This document shows positions 7,269-16,388 of a DNA stretch of 53,334 nt, in pieces. The notes beneath the pieces were generated by a model, which saw only the letters and a program-made list of their open reading frames with translations, had not been told where the DNA came from and did no database searches. The DNA comes from CAUZFZ01 sp963579025 (GTDB taxonomy: Bacteria > Planctomycetota > Planctomycetia > Planctomycetales > Planctomycetaceae). How positions within the stretch are numbered: the stretch's first letter is position 1; each line of letters starts with the position of its first letter. Both the position numbers and the translations under genes were made by a program. The stretch is from the NCBI GenBank assembly GCA_963579025.1, contig CAUZFZ010000055.1, positions 1-53,334 on the forward strand, in the 5' to 3' direction.

Positions 7269-9371
7269 ATGAGAGATTCATCGGACAGGCCCGACGTCAA
7301 ACCGTCCACCGGCCGCCGTCGGTTGCCGTGGTGGAAGAAGCTGGCCTTTTCAGTCGCCACAACACTTCTGTTCTTTGCGGTGCTCGAAGGCAGTCTTGCC
7401 CTTCTGGGTGTTGAGCCTGCGCTCGACCTCAGCGATCCGTTCGTCGGATTCGCAGGCAGCTCGCCGTTGTTCGTACCGGAACCGGAGTCCGGTGATGTCC
7501 CACGATTGACCACGGCGCCCAACAAGCTCGCATGGTTCAACCGGCAGAGCTTTTCGCGTCACAAGGCGGCCAACACGCGACGCGTCTTCTGCCTGGGCGG
7601 TTCCACGACGTACGGCCGACCGTACGACGACAGCACGTCGTTCGTGGGCTGGCTCCGCGAGCTATTACCACGCGTCGCGCCAGACACCAGATGGGAAGTT
7701 GTCAATGCCGGTGGCGTCAGCTACGCCAGCTATCGAGTGGCCCGCCTGGCCACGGAGCTGGTGGAGTACGAACCGGACCTCTTCATTGTCTACACCGGGC
7801 ACAACGAGTTCCTGGAAGACCGCACTTACGGTGACCTCAAACAGTCGCCGCCGCTCGGTCGGGGCGTGATCGCGGCGGTGACTCGCACGCGAACGGGCGA
7901 GCTGGCGCGTCGACTGCTTGTCGGTCAAAGCGACACGAGCGTTGAGAGTCGCTTTCAACTCTCGGATGACGTCGACACGGTGCTCGACCACACGGTCGGT
8001 CCCACCACCTACAAGCGAGACGTCGCGCAACGACAGCGGATCCTCGAACACTTCGAAATCAATCTGAAGCGCATCGTTGCCACCGCCCGCAGCACCGGCG
8101 CCGAGGTGGTCCTGGTGACGCCCGCCTCAAATCTGAAGGACTGTTCGCCGTTCAAGAGCGAGCACTCCGCCGAACTTGCCGATGAGTCGCTGCAAAGCTG
8201 GACGCAGCTCTTCGAACAGGCACGGCAACTGGACAGGAGCGGGAAGTTCGAGGACGCCCTTCAAACCTATCGTCGTGCCGAGAGCCTCGACCCGCTGTTC
8301 GCGGAACTTCATTGGCGGATTGGTCGTGTGCTGCTGAAGCTGAAGCGATTCGACCAGGCTCGCGTCGCCTTCACTCGGGCCATCGACGAGGACGTCTGCC
8401 CGCTGCGAGCAGTCAGCGAAGTCGTCCGAACAGTTCGCCGCACGGCCGACCAGTTAAACGTGCCGCTTGTTGATTTCGAGCAGCTCATCGCCAGTCAAGC
8501 TCGGCAGGAGCAGGGACATTCATCGCCCGGCGACCAGTCCTTTCTCGATCACGTACACCCCACGATTTCGACCAACGGCCAGCTTGCCGCCGCGATCATT
8601 GAGCAGCTCATCGAAGCGGACGTGATCAAAGCACGCTCGGTCCCCACGGAACGAATGCTGGCCGAAGTACGACAGCGGATCGAGTCGCGCATCGACACTC
8701 GGCAGCATGCGATCGCACTACGCAACCTGGCCAAGGTGCTGAACTGGGCGGGCAAGCACGTCGAGGCTGGCTCACTCGCCATGCGGGCTGTTGAACAGTT
8801 ACCCGATGATCCGGAAAGCCTGGTGATGTCGGCAGCGTATCTGGCCGAGACGGGACGCATGGACCAGGCGATCGAGCACTATCGTCGAGCCTTACGACAC
8901 CGCCCGGACTACGCGACCGCTCACCAGATGTTGGGAGCGGCGCTGGTTGATCGCGGCGAACTGACTGAGGCGTTGAAGCACTTCACGGAACTGTCTCGCC
9001 TGCGCCCCGACGACGCGCTCGCATGGCAGATGATCGGCGCGATCTACGCCGAGCAGCGGCGATTCGATGAGTCACTGTCGTACTACGAAACGGCTCTGGT
9101 TCTGAAACCGGACGACGCCAACATTCACTACAACCTGGCCAACGCTCTGGGTCATCTGGGACGCACACCGGAATCCATCGAGCACTACACACATGCCATC
9201 AGACTGAACCCGGCCGACGCCGACGCCCGCAACAACCTAGGCGTGCTCCTTATGCGAGCTGGCCGTCGGGTCGAAGCAGCCGCGCAGTTCCGGGAAGTGT
9301 TGCGCATTCAACCGGAAGACCCGATTGCGGCTGCTAATCTCCGTGACGCGGAAGGCCCGAATCCGAAGTAG
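7269..9371 (+). CDS. Membrane-anchored SGNH/GDSL hydrolase with inserted and C-terminal TPRs
   Basis: 700 residues. A basic N-terminus and one membrane helix (about 24-46) anchor it with the rest outside the cytoplasm. SGNH blocks are visible: GGSTTYG with nucleophile Ser112, the glycine block NAGGVSYAS at about 146-154, GHNEF with Asn179, and DHVHP with Asp427 and His430 as the acid/base pair. The stretch between blocks III and V, about residues 310-375, carries TPR-like helices (SGKFEDALQTYRRAESLDP), so the repeats interrupt the catalytic fold. A second TPR array runs from about 505 to 690. It follows the propeller gene by 6 bp. Likely substrates are esters or acetyl groups on extracellular polymers, by family; the actual substrate is unknown. 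Confidence 0.85.
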   Translation: MRDSSDRPDVKPSTGRRRLPWWKKLAFSVATTLLFFAVLEGSLALLGVEPALDLSDPFVGFAGSSPLFVPEPESGDVPRLTTAPNKLAWFNRQSFSRHKAANTRRVFCLGGSTTYGRPYDDSTSFVGWLRELLPRVAPDTRWEVVNAGGVSYASYRVARLATELVEYEPDLFIVYTGHNEFLEDRTYGDLKQSPPLGRGVIAAVTRTRTGELARRLLVGQSDTSVESRFQLSDDVDTVLDHTVGPTTYKRDVAQRQRILEHFEINLKRIVATARSTGAEVVLVTPASNLKDCSPFKSEHSAELADESLQSWTQLFEQARQLDRSGKFEDALQTYRRAESLDPLFAELHWRIGRVLLKLKRFDQARVAFTRAIDEDVCPLRAVSEVVRTVRRTADQLNVPLVDFEQLIASQARQEQGHSSPGDQSFLDHVHPTISTNGQLAAAIIEQLIEADVIKARSVPTERMLAEVRQRIESRIDTRQHAIALRNLAKVLNWAGKHVEAGSLAMRAVEQLPDDPESLVMSAAYLAETGRMDQAIEHYRRALRHRPDYATAHQMLGAALVDRGELTEALKHFTELSRLRPDDALAWQMIGAIYAEQRRFDESLSYYETALVLKPDDANIHYNLANALGHLGRTPESIEHYTHAIRLNPADADARNNLGVLLMRAGRRVEAAAQFREVLRIQPEDPIAAANLRDAEGPNPK

Positions 9372-9381
9372 CGCATGCAAA

Positions 9382-9412
9382 GAAGCCCGGCATAATTGCC
9401 GTGCCGGGCTTC
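9382..9412. terminator. Bidirectional hairpin terminator
   Basis: An 11-bp stem (gaagcccggca paired with tgccgggcttc) with a 9-base loop sits in the 62-bp gap between two convergent genes, the SGNH-TPR gene and amiE. There is no long U-tract on either side, so it may work as a bidirectional or transcript-stabilising hairpin rather than a classical intrinsic terminator. Confidence 0.75.
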
Positions 9413-9433
9413 CGTTGCTCCACATTCAGACGG

Positions 9434-10465
9434 CTATGCATCGGCCGTGTGCGGCAGACCGGGAATCGGACATTCCGGTGTTCCCGCGGTGTCGCGTGTC
9501 AGCGTTTCGACCGACTCCTGGGCGGACTGCGAGTCCGTTACCCAGTTCCGATAGAACTCGTACGGGCAGTCGGAAATGCCCTTGTCACTTTCACCTGAGT
9601 TGAGCGTGCCCGTGTAACCACGGTGCAACAGCTTGTAGAGGTGGTTCTGCGACTGCGCGTTCGCCCGAAAATCGCGGATCAGAAACTTCGAAATCGCGGC
9701 ATACTGAACACCGTTTTCTTCTTCGCCGCATTCGCCCAGCGTACGGCCGTCAAAGCCAACAATGGCCGAGTGGCCGAAGTACGAGTACACGCCGTCGAAA
9801 CCTGCGGCATTGGCCACGGCAACGTACGTGTTGTTCATCCACGCCATCGCCTTCGACACCATGATCTGCTGCTCTTTGGCGGGATACATATAGCCCTGAC
9901 ACCGAACAATCAGTTCGGCACCCCGCATGGCACAGTCGCGCCAGATTTCCGGATAGTTGCCGTCGTCACAGATGATGAGGCTGATCTTCATCCCTTTCGG
10001 GCCCTCAGACACGTACGTGCAATTGCCGGGGTACCAGCCCTCAATCGGACACCACGGCATGATCTTGCGGTATTTCTGCACGATTTCACCCTGATCGTTC
10101 ATCAGAATCAGCGTGTTGTAGGGCACCTTGTTCGGATGGTCTTCGTGCCGTTCTCCGGTCAGCGAGAAAACACCCCACACGCCATTGCGACGGCAGGCAT
10201 CGGCGAAGATCTCTGTTTCTTCACCGGGAATCGTTGACGCCGTGTCCATCATTTCCTGATGGTCGTACATGATTCCGTGTGAGCTGTATTCAGGAAAAAT
10301 GGCCAGGTCCATGCCCGGCAGACCCATCTTCATCCCGTCAACGAACTCAGCGATCTTGCGACAGTTGTCGAGCACTTCGGCCTTCGTATGCAGACGCGGC
10401 ATCTTGTAGTTAACGACGGCGACGCCAACGGCATCGTCACTGCTGGAAATGTCCCCGTGATACAT
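9434..10465 (-). CDS. amiE: Aliphatic amidase (acylamide amidohydrolase)
   Basis: 343 residues, the normal length for AmiE. It hydrolyses short aliphatic amides such as acetamide to the acid and ammonia in the cytoplasm. It belongs to the nitrilase superfamily, and the triad falls at the positions known for Pseudomonas AmiE: Glu59 (FPEYS), Lys134 (KYRKIMPW) and Cys166 (IICDDGNYPE). The N-terminus MYHGDISSSDDAVGVAVVNY and the long match SEGPKGMKISLIICDDGN are very close to the proteobacterial enzymes as I remember them. A good Shine-Dalgarno AAGGAGA lies 6 bases before the ATG, unlike most neighbours. It stands alone on the minus strand, with no amide transporter or regulator beside it, which is consistent with acquisition by transfer. 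Paralogous formamidase AmiF is the alternative, but the sequence fits AmiE better. Confidence 0.95.
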   Translation of the reverse strand: MYHGDISSSDDAVGVAVVNYKMPRLHTKAEVLDNCRKIAEFVDGMKMGLPGMDLAIFPEYSSHGIMYDHQEMMDTASTIPGEETEIFADACRRNGVWGVFSLTGERHEDHPNKVPYNTLILMNDQGEIVQKYRKIMPWCPIEGWYPGNCTYVSEGPKGMKISLIICDDGNYPEIWRDCAMRGAELIVRCQGYMYPAKEQQIMVSKAMAWMNNTYVAVANAAGFDGVYSYFGHSAIVGFDGRTLGECGEEENGVQYAAISKFLIRDFRANAQSQNHLYKLLHRGYTGTLNSGESDKGISDCPYEFYRNWVTDSQSAQESVETLTRDTAGTPECPIPGLPHTADA

Positions 10466-10629
10466 CGTTCGTCTCCTTGATTTTCAAGTCGGATGGGTCG
10501 GACGCGGAAGCGATGTTACTCCGGTTGAGTTCCGACCGACATTCACCCGACAAATCTGCGGATAGTTACAGTCGGACGAATCGCGTAGTGTTGTGGTCGA
10601 CGCAGCCCCGATCCGGGAAATTCTCGCCA

Positions 10630-12057
10630 ATGAACAATGACGAAACCCCAGATGACGAGCTCACGAGGCATGAGCCGTCTCGATCGCGGCGGTGGAAGGT
10701 CGCCATTTCGTCGATTCTGATCGTGCTGGTGTGCTCGGCGCCGGTGGTCTACCGACACTGGTGGCTCGGGCATGTACCCGACATCGACGATCCCTTCCTG
10801 GTGTCTGAAATCCTCAAGCAGATTCCCGAAGAGAAGAACGCTTTCCCGATATTTGCATCGGCGTTCGCCCTGGTCAAACCAGTGGCCGAAACAGATTTTC
10901 AACAATACATGGACGAAGACCTCGACGATGGTTGGGATCCCACCGACATTCAATTGAACAAGTATCTGGAGATGAACCGACCCGCATTAGAGAAGTGGCA
11001 GGAGGCGACGGAGAAAGATGACTATCAGTTAGCGTCAATCGCCCGGATCTCGGTTGAATCCGACCTCACGAGAATTCAGGCGCATCGCAATCTGGTCCGC
11101 TGGTGTCAGGTAGAAATCGAACGCCTGACGAAAACGGGAAATCCGAGTGGTGTCCTCGCCTGGTTACGGGCTTCCTTTCGATGCAGCGGTCTCGTGACCC
11201 GTCGTGCGTCGTTGATCGATCGTCTCGTCGGAGAATCCATTTTCGCAGTTTCTGCCCATTCGGCCGAAAAGTGGATGCAGCAACCGGGTGTAACCGCTGA
11301 TGAGCTACTCGAACTCCTTGCCGTCATTCAGGCAACGAATGAATTGGCGGAGAAACCGTCCAACAATGTCAAAGTGGAGTATCTGATTTCCCGACCGTCG
11401 TATGCGAAATGGTCGTATGACGACATGAAGAATGCTTTCGAGAAATCCCGCGTCGACCCGCCACTGCGATCAAGATGGGAAGCCTGGCTGCTTGCCGAAC
11501 CCGAATTCAGCTACCGGCTGATTGCACACATAACGGCCAATTATCTCGCATTCGTTGACGATCCTCGACGCGAGCGTCCACCGGTACTCGGCGACAATGT
11601 TTTTGACGAATCGGCGGTCGGTGCAGCGCCTGTGCAGCGCCTTCCCGCTCATCAACTGATCGACGTTCTCAAAGACGCGATACTTATCAACACTGAGCAC
11701 AGCTCCCTCTCAGATTTTCTCAATAGCATCGATCGCGGACAGGCCAGGCGTGCCTGCCTGCAGGTTGCGATCGCGGCCCAGGCGTATTATCGCGATCGCA
11801 GAAAATCCCCAGATCGGCTCGCCGACCTGCAGCCGGATTATCTGTCGTCGCTACCCGTCGACCCGTACGCACCACGGCCGATCCCGGTGATTTACCGCCG
11901 CACCGACTACGGGGCAGTCGTCTACAGCCGGTTTACCAATGAGATCGATGACGGCGGAACGACGGTCACTCATGACGATGCGCCAAGAGGGAACATGCCT
12001 GATTTTGGGATTCGGATCCGCACGCCCCACGGCGGCGTGGCCCACACAATCCCGTAG
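10630..12057 (+). CDS. Hypothetical single-pass membrane protein
   Basis: 475 residues from the ATG at 10630; the longer frame from 10477 only adds low-complexity sequence that crowds the amiE promoter region. A basic stretch (EPSRSRRWK) precedes one membrane helix at about 25-45 (AISSILIVLVCSAPVVY). The remainder is mostly helical and probably periplasmic. The C-terminal part (SPDRLADLQPDYLSSLPVDP, then a strand-rich IPVIYRRTDYGAVVYS) resembles the tail often seen in planctomycete proteins of unknown function. No catalytic motif is recognisable. It stands apart from the amidase (divergent) and from the cytochrome gene 150 bp downstream. Confidence 0.75.
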   Translation: MNNDETPDDELTRHEPSRSRRWKVAISSILIVLVCSAPVVYRHWWLGHVPDIDDPFLVSEILKQIPEEKNAFPIFASAFALVKPVAETDFQQYMDEDLDDGWDPTDIQLNKYLEMNRPALEKWQEATEKDDYQLASIARISVESDLTRIQAHRNLVRWCQVEIERLTKTGNPSGVLAWLRASFRCSGLVTRRASLIDRLVGESIFAVSAHSAEKWMQQPGVTADELLELLAVIQATNELAEKPSNNVKVEYLISRPSYAKWSYDDMKNAFEKSRVDPPLRSRWEAWLLAEPEFSYRLIAHITANYLAFVDDPRRERPPVLGDNVFDESAVGAAPVQRLPAHQLIDVLKDAILINTEHSSLSDFLNSIDRGQARRACLQVAIAAQAYYRDRRKSPDRLADLQPDYLSSLPVDPYAPRPIPVIYRRTDYGAVVYSRFTNEIDDGGTTVTHDDAPRGNMPDFGIRIRTPHGGVAHTIP

Positions 12058-12206
12058 GGTAGTCCGCGTGCCGGGAGGCACAGCAGCACGTGGCACTCCT
12101 TCATTCGACGCACGCGATCGAGAATTCTCCGACAACGAAGCCTCAGATCTGACGGAGCCGATGCGATCGCAAGACAGCGGGAACCAGTCGTGGCACAATC
12201 CCCGTT

Positions 12207-14528
12207 ATGAAAACTCAACAGCTCCTTTGCTTTGTCTCTCTGGGCGTGATCGTCATGGCGAGCGTCGCATCGCCGGTCTTCGCGGATTCGAAGGTCGACT
12301 TCAATCGCGACATTCGCCCGATCCTGTCGAAGAACTGCTTCGCCTGCCACGGCCCCGACGAGGCGTCGCGTGAGGCCACACTGCGACTGGATACGGCCGC
12401 TGGTGCCATCGCGGATCTGGGCGGGCGCCGCGCAGTCGAACCGGGTAAGCCGGATGGCAGCCAACTGGTCGAGCGGATCGAGAGCGGAGATCCGAAGAAG
12501 ATCATGCCGCCGCCGGACAGTGGACACGAACTGACCGACAGCGAGAAGAAACTCCTGCGGGAGTGGATCGCGGCCGGGGCTGAGTACAAGGTTCACTGGT
12601 CCTTCATTCGACCGAAGAAAGCCTCACTGCCGAAGGTCCAACAGCAGAACTGGCCCAGCCACCCGATTGACCATTTCGTTCTCGCGAAGCTGAACGCCGC
12701 GGGCCTGGCACCTGCCGAAGAAGCAGATCGGTACCGGTTGATCCGTCGCCTGTCGCTCGATCTGACTGGCCTGCCGCCAACGCCGGAGGAAGCAGACGCC
12801 TTTGTTGCCGACGAAAACAAGGATGCCCTCAAGAAGGTGGTCGATCGACTGCTCGCATCGGAGTCCTTTGGCGAGCACTGGGCGCGGATGTGGCTGGACC
12901 TGGCTCGCTATGCTGACACCAAGGGCTACGAGAAGGACCGGCACCGCGATATCTGGCGATTCCGCGACTGGGTTATCGACGCGCTGAATCATGACCTGCC
13001 GTTCGACCAGTTCACGATCGAGCAACTGGCGGGTGACCTGCTGCCTGAGCCGACCACCGATCAACTGCTGGCGACGGCATTTCATCGCAACACCATGACC
13101 AATGACGAAGGCGGCACGGACAACGAGGAATTTCGTGTCGCCGCGGTGAAAGACCGAGTCGATACCACCCTGCAGGTGTGGATGGGCCTGACAGTGGGCT
13201 GCGCAAAATGCCATTCGCACAAATACGACCCGGTCAGCCACTCGGACTACTACGCCTTGTTCGGATTCTTTAATCAGACCGAGGACGCAGATCGTGGTGA
13301 CGACGCGCCGGCACTCGCAACGCCCACGGTGGCGCAAGCTCGGCAAATCGCAGACCTCGAAGCCGCGATTAAAAAACTGGAAGAGCAGTCAAAGGCGGAA
13401 CCGAAATCTGCCACTGCGGAACTTGAAAACACCCGCAAGAAACTGACCAAACTCCGCAAGTCGATTCCAAAGACGCCGGTCATGCGCGAACTGGCCGCGG
13501 ACAAGCAGAGGCAAACCCGAATCCATCAGCGAGGCAACTTTCTGAGCCCGGGGGATGTGGTCGAGTCTGGTGTGCCCGAGTTGTTCGGCGAGTTTCCTGA
13601 TGACGGGCCGCGTAACCGCCTTGGCGTCGCCCGTTGGCTGATGCAGTCGGAGAATCCTTTGACGGCCCGCGTCATGGTCAACCGCGTCTGGGCAAGGCTC
13701 TATGGGACCGGCATCGTCGAGACCGAAGAAGACTTCGGCACACAGGGGACAGCTCCAACACATCCAGAATTGCTGGACTGGCTGGCGGTCGATTTCCTGG
13801 AAAGCGGCTGGTCTTTGAAAAAGCTGATTCGCAGCATCGTCCTCTCGTCGAGCTACCGGCAATCGGCCGTCGTGTCCGCAGAGAAGCTTGCTGCCGATCC
13901 TGGCAACCGATTGCTCAGTCGCGGCCCACGATTCCGGCTTTCGGCTGAGGCCGTACGCGATCAGGCGCTGGCGTCGGCAGGTTTACTGACTCACAAGGTC
14001 GGTGGCCCTTCTGTCATGCCGCCGCAACCGCCGGGCGTGTGGAAGTCAACGTACAACGCCCTCAAATGGCAAACCGCCGCGGGACCGGATCGTTACCGTC
14101 GCGGTCTATACACGTACTGGAAGCGCACCAGTCCGTACCCGGCGATGGTCACGTTCGATGCTGGCAGCGGCGAGGTTTGCCAGATTCGTCGCGTGCGGAC
14201 GAATACACCGCTGCAGGCACTCGTCACATTGAACGATCCCGCCTTCATCGAAGCGGCCGGAGCGCTATCGCAACGGATGGCCCGCGTGAAAGGGAAATTG
14301 GCCGAGAAGATCAATCTCGGCTTCCGCCTCGTTCTGACCCGTCCCCCGGAAGTGGTAGAAACGAAACGGCTGGTCGCGCTGTACGAGTTACTGCATTCGG
14401 ATTTCGACGGCGACAGTGAAGCAGCCAGCGACCTATTGAAGGCCGCTGGACTGAAGGATGGGGACGCCGCACTGATCGCCGTCGCGAATGTGCTGCTGAA
14501 CCTCGACGAAACCCTGATGAAACCATGA
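12207..14528 (+). CDS. Planctomycete cytochrome c protein with DUF1549 and DUF1553
   Basis: 773 residues with a signal peptide (about 1-26, ending VFA). A PSCyt1-type haem domain follows: VDFNRDIRPILSKNCFACHG with CxxCH at 44-48 and a distal KKIMPPP. DUF1549 covers about 150-345 (SHPIDHFVLAKL, RRLSLDLTGLPPTPEE) and ends in a second CxxCH at 332-336 (GCAKCHSHKYDP). A charged coiled coil lies at about 375-425, then DUF1553 at about 465-750 (NRLGVARWLMQSENPLTARV). In planctomycetes such proteins almost always pair with a DUF1501 protein, as here, where the stop overlaps the next start (ATGA). Both are exported and probably act together in periplasmic oxidation, though no member's reaction is established as far as I know. 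Confidence 0.95.
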   Translation: MKTQQLLCFVSLGVIVMASVASPVFADSKVDFNRDIRPILSKNCFACHGPDEASREATLRLDTAAGAIADLGGRRAVEPGKPDGSQLVERIESGDPKKIMPPPDSGHELTDSEKKLLREWIAAGAEYKVHWSFIRPKKASLPKVQQQNWPSHPIDHFVLAKLNAAGLAPAEEADRYRLIRRLSLDLTGLPPTPEEADAFVADENKDALKKVVDRLLASESFGEHWARMWLDLARYADTKGYEKDRHRDIWRFRDWVIDALNHDLPFDQFTIEQLAGDLLPEPTTDQLLATAFHRNTMTNDEGGTDNEEFRVAAVKDRVDTTLQVWMGLTVGCAKCHSHKYDPVSHSDYYALFGFFNQTEDADRGDDAPALATPTVAQARQIADLEAAIKKLEEQSKAEPKSATAELENTRKKLTKLRKSIPKTPVMRELAADKQRQTRIHQRGNFLSPGDVVESGVPELFGEFPDDGPRNRLGVARWLMQSENPLTARVMVNRVWARLYGTGIVETEEDFGTQGTAPTHPELLDWLAVDFLESGWSLKKLIRSIVLSSSYRQSAVVSAEKLAADPGNRLLSRGPRFRLSAEAVRDQALASAGLLTHKVGGPSVMPPQPPGVWKSTYNALKWQTAAGPDRYRRGLYTYWKRTSPYPAMVTFDAGSGEVCQIRRVRTNTPLQALVTLNDPAFIEAAGALSQRMARVKGKLAEKINLGFRLVLTRPPEVVETKRLVALYELLHSDFDGDSEAASDLLKAAGLKDGDAALIAVANVLLNLDETLMKP

Positions 14529-16072
14529 CGGACATCGCCGGCCTGAACGCCTGCCAAACGAAATACCGACTCATGAATCTGCCAGTTCCGCTTGAACAGA
14601 CCCGCGCTGTGACCCGCCGCCATTTCTTTGGACAGGCGGGACTTGGCTTCGGTGCCATGGCTCTGCAATCGCTGCTGGCCAGAAATGGACAGGCCGCCGA
14701 AGCCGAGTACCGCATCCCGGCGCAGGCAAAGTCGATTATCTACCTCCACATGGCCGGCTCACCTTCGCAGCTCGACCTGTTCGAAGACAAACCCGCACTG
14801 ACGAAGTTCCACAATCAGGATTGCCCGCAGGAGTATCTCGAAGGCAAGCGTTTCGCCTTCCTGAAGGGAACGCCGAAGATGCAGGGACCGGTCTTCCGGT
14901 ACCGGCGGTACGGGCAGAGCGGACAGTCGATCAGTGAACTGCTGCCCGGCCTGGGCTCGGTTGTTGACGACGTCTGTGTCATCCGATCGATGCACACAGA
15001 CCAGTTCAACCACTCACCAGCTCAGTTGCTGCTGCACACCGGCAATTCACTGCTCGGGAATCCGTCGATGGGTTCATGGATTACCTATGGACTGGGCAGT
15101 GAGAATGAAAACCTGCCGGGTTTTGTGGTGCTGGCATCGGGCGGCAAGACTCCCAGCGCGGGCAAGTCTCTGTGGGGTTCCGGATTTCTACCAACGCTAT
15201 ACCAGGGAGTGCAGTGCCGCACGGACGGCGGCGATCCGATCCTCTATCTCTCCAATCCACGCGGCATCAGTCGAGCCAGGCGACGCAAAACACTCGACGC
15301 GATCCGTGATCTCAACGAGTACCAGCACCGCCACATCGGCGATCCGGAGACACTGACTCGCATCTCGCAGTACGAATTGACATACCGCATGCAGATGTCC
15401 GTCCCCGAGGTGATGGACATCGGCAGAGAACCGAAGCACATTCTGGATCTGTACGGCGCCCAGCCTGGATACGTTTCTCAGGCAGAAACCGCGGCGGATC
15501 CCCGGCCCGGCTACAAAGGAAACGACGCGACCTTCGCCAACAACTGCCTGCTGGCCCGGCGGCTGGTCGAAAGCGGCGTACGCTTCGTCCAGCTCTACGA
15601 CTGGGGCTGGGATCACCATGGTTCGTCACCTGGTGAATCCATCGATGAGACACTGCCCATCAAATGCCAGCAGATTGACCGCGCCATCGCCGGTCTCATT
15701 ACTGACCTGAAACAGCGCGGACTGCTCGACGAAACACTCATCGTCTGGGGCGGCGAGTTCGGCCGCACACCGATGCGGCAGAACAACGTACGCACGGAAC
15801 TCAAGAAGGGCTTCATCGGCCGCGACCATCATCCCCATGCGTTTACGATGTGGATGGCGGGAGGCGGCATCAAGCCCGGGTCTCACGGTGCGACCGACGA
15901 CATCGGCTACTACATCGACGAGAACCCCGTAGGCATTCGTGACCTGCAGGCCACGATCCTGCATCAGGTCGGCATCGATCCGCACGCCTTCAGCTTCGCC
16001 TGGCAGGGATTGAACCAACGCCTGATCGGACCAACGGAAGAACCCCGAGTCGTCAACGACATCATCGCGTAG
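14525..16072 (+). CDS. DUF1501 protein, Tat-exported, partner of the cytochrome
   Basis: 515 residues. A twin-arginine signal is visible (VTRRHFFGQAGLGFGAMAL). The DUF1501 domain, related to sulfatase/alkaline-phosphatase folds, follows: IIYLHMAGSPSQLDLFEDKP, SMHTDQFNHSPAQ, WGWDHHG, LIVWGGEFGRTPM and GRDHHPHAFTMWMAGGG. The conserved Asp/His clusters look like metal ligands. The ATG at 14525 overlaps the cytochrome stop by 4 bp and implies translational coupling. A second candidate start at 14573 (MNLPVPLEQT) gives a shorter and more usual Tat leader, and neither has a clear ribosome site. Function by family is unproven hydrolase or structural partner of the DUF1549 cytochrome. Confidence 0.95.
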   Translation: MTDIAGLNACQTKYRLMNLPVPLEQTRAVTRRHFFGQAGLGFGAMALQSLLARNGQAAEAEYRIPAQAKSIIYLHMAGSPSQLDLFEDKPALTKFHNQDCPQEYLEGKRFAFLKGTPKMQGPVFRYRRYGQSGQSISELLPGLGSVVDDVCVIRSMHTDQFNHSPAQLLLHTGNSLLGNPSMGSWITYGLGSENENLPGFVVLASGGKTPSAGKSLWGSGFLPTLYQGVQCRTDGGDPILYLSNPRGISRARRRKTLDAIRDLNEYQHRHIGDPETLTRISQYELTYRMQMSVPEVMDIGREPKHILDLYGAQPGYVSQAETAADPRPGYKGNDATFANNCLLARRLVESGVRFVQLYDWGWDHHGSSPGESIDETLPIKCQQIDRAIAGLITDLKQRGLLDETLIVWGGEFGRTPMRQNNVRTELKKGFIGRDHHPHAFTMWMAGGGIKPGSHGATDDIGYYIDENPVGIRDLQATILHQVGIDPHAFSFAWQGLNQRLIGPTEEPRVVNDIIA

Positions 16073-16124
16073 ACGATCGCTTAGGACGCGTGCAGAAACT
16101 ATTTGCGGTCTTCCGGGAGGGCGA

Positions 16125-16356
16125 GGCTTACGCCGAAGGCGTTTCACAACATAGCCTGGGGTCAGCCGCGCAGCGGCGCCACCCCAGGCACACGGATTCG
16201 AGCACACCAACCCTGAAGGGGTTGCACAACCGCGGATTGCCAGAAAACCGTTGTGGAACCCTTTCAGGGTTCGGTGCCGTTGTGGTCCTCACCTGGGGTG
16301 GCGCGGCTACGCCGCTTACCCCAGGCTATGATGTGATACGCTTTCAGCGTAGAGGA
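16125..16356. repeat. Large imperfect palindromic intergenic element
   Basis: The whole 316-bp gap between the DUF1501 gene and the 159-residue gene is filled by a nested inverted repeat. The left arm reads outward-in as acgccgaaggcg, cacaacatagcctgggg, its own hairpin (gcctggggt at 16154 against accccaggc at 16181), then aaccctgaaggggttg. The right arm mirrors it: caaccctttcagggtt with small changes, a second hairpin (cctggggt at 16292 against accccagg at 16318), ccccaggctatgatgtg, and cgctttcagcgt. It holds no open frame of note. It looks like a dispersed non-coding element of the REP/MITE kind. A role as a transcript end or a mobile element is inference. Confidence 0.85.
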
Positions 16357-16388
16357 AGAATCGGGTCCGCAGGAGTCAGTAAGCCGCC

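Noticed and set aside
12058..12206. Small gene or RNA in the gap before the cytochrome gene
   Set aside because: No ribosome site, codon pattern or stable fold stands out in these 149 bp.
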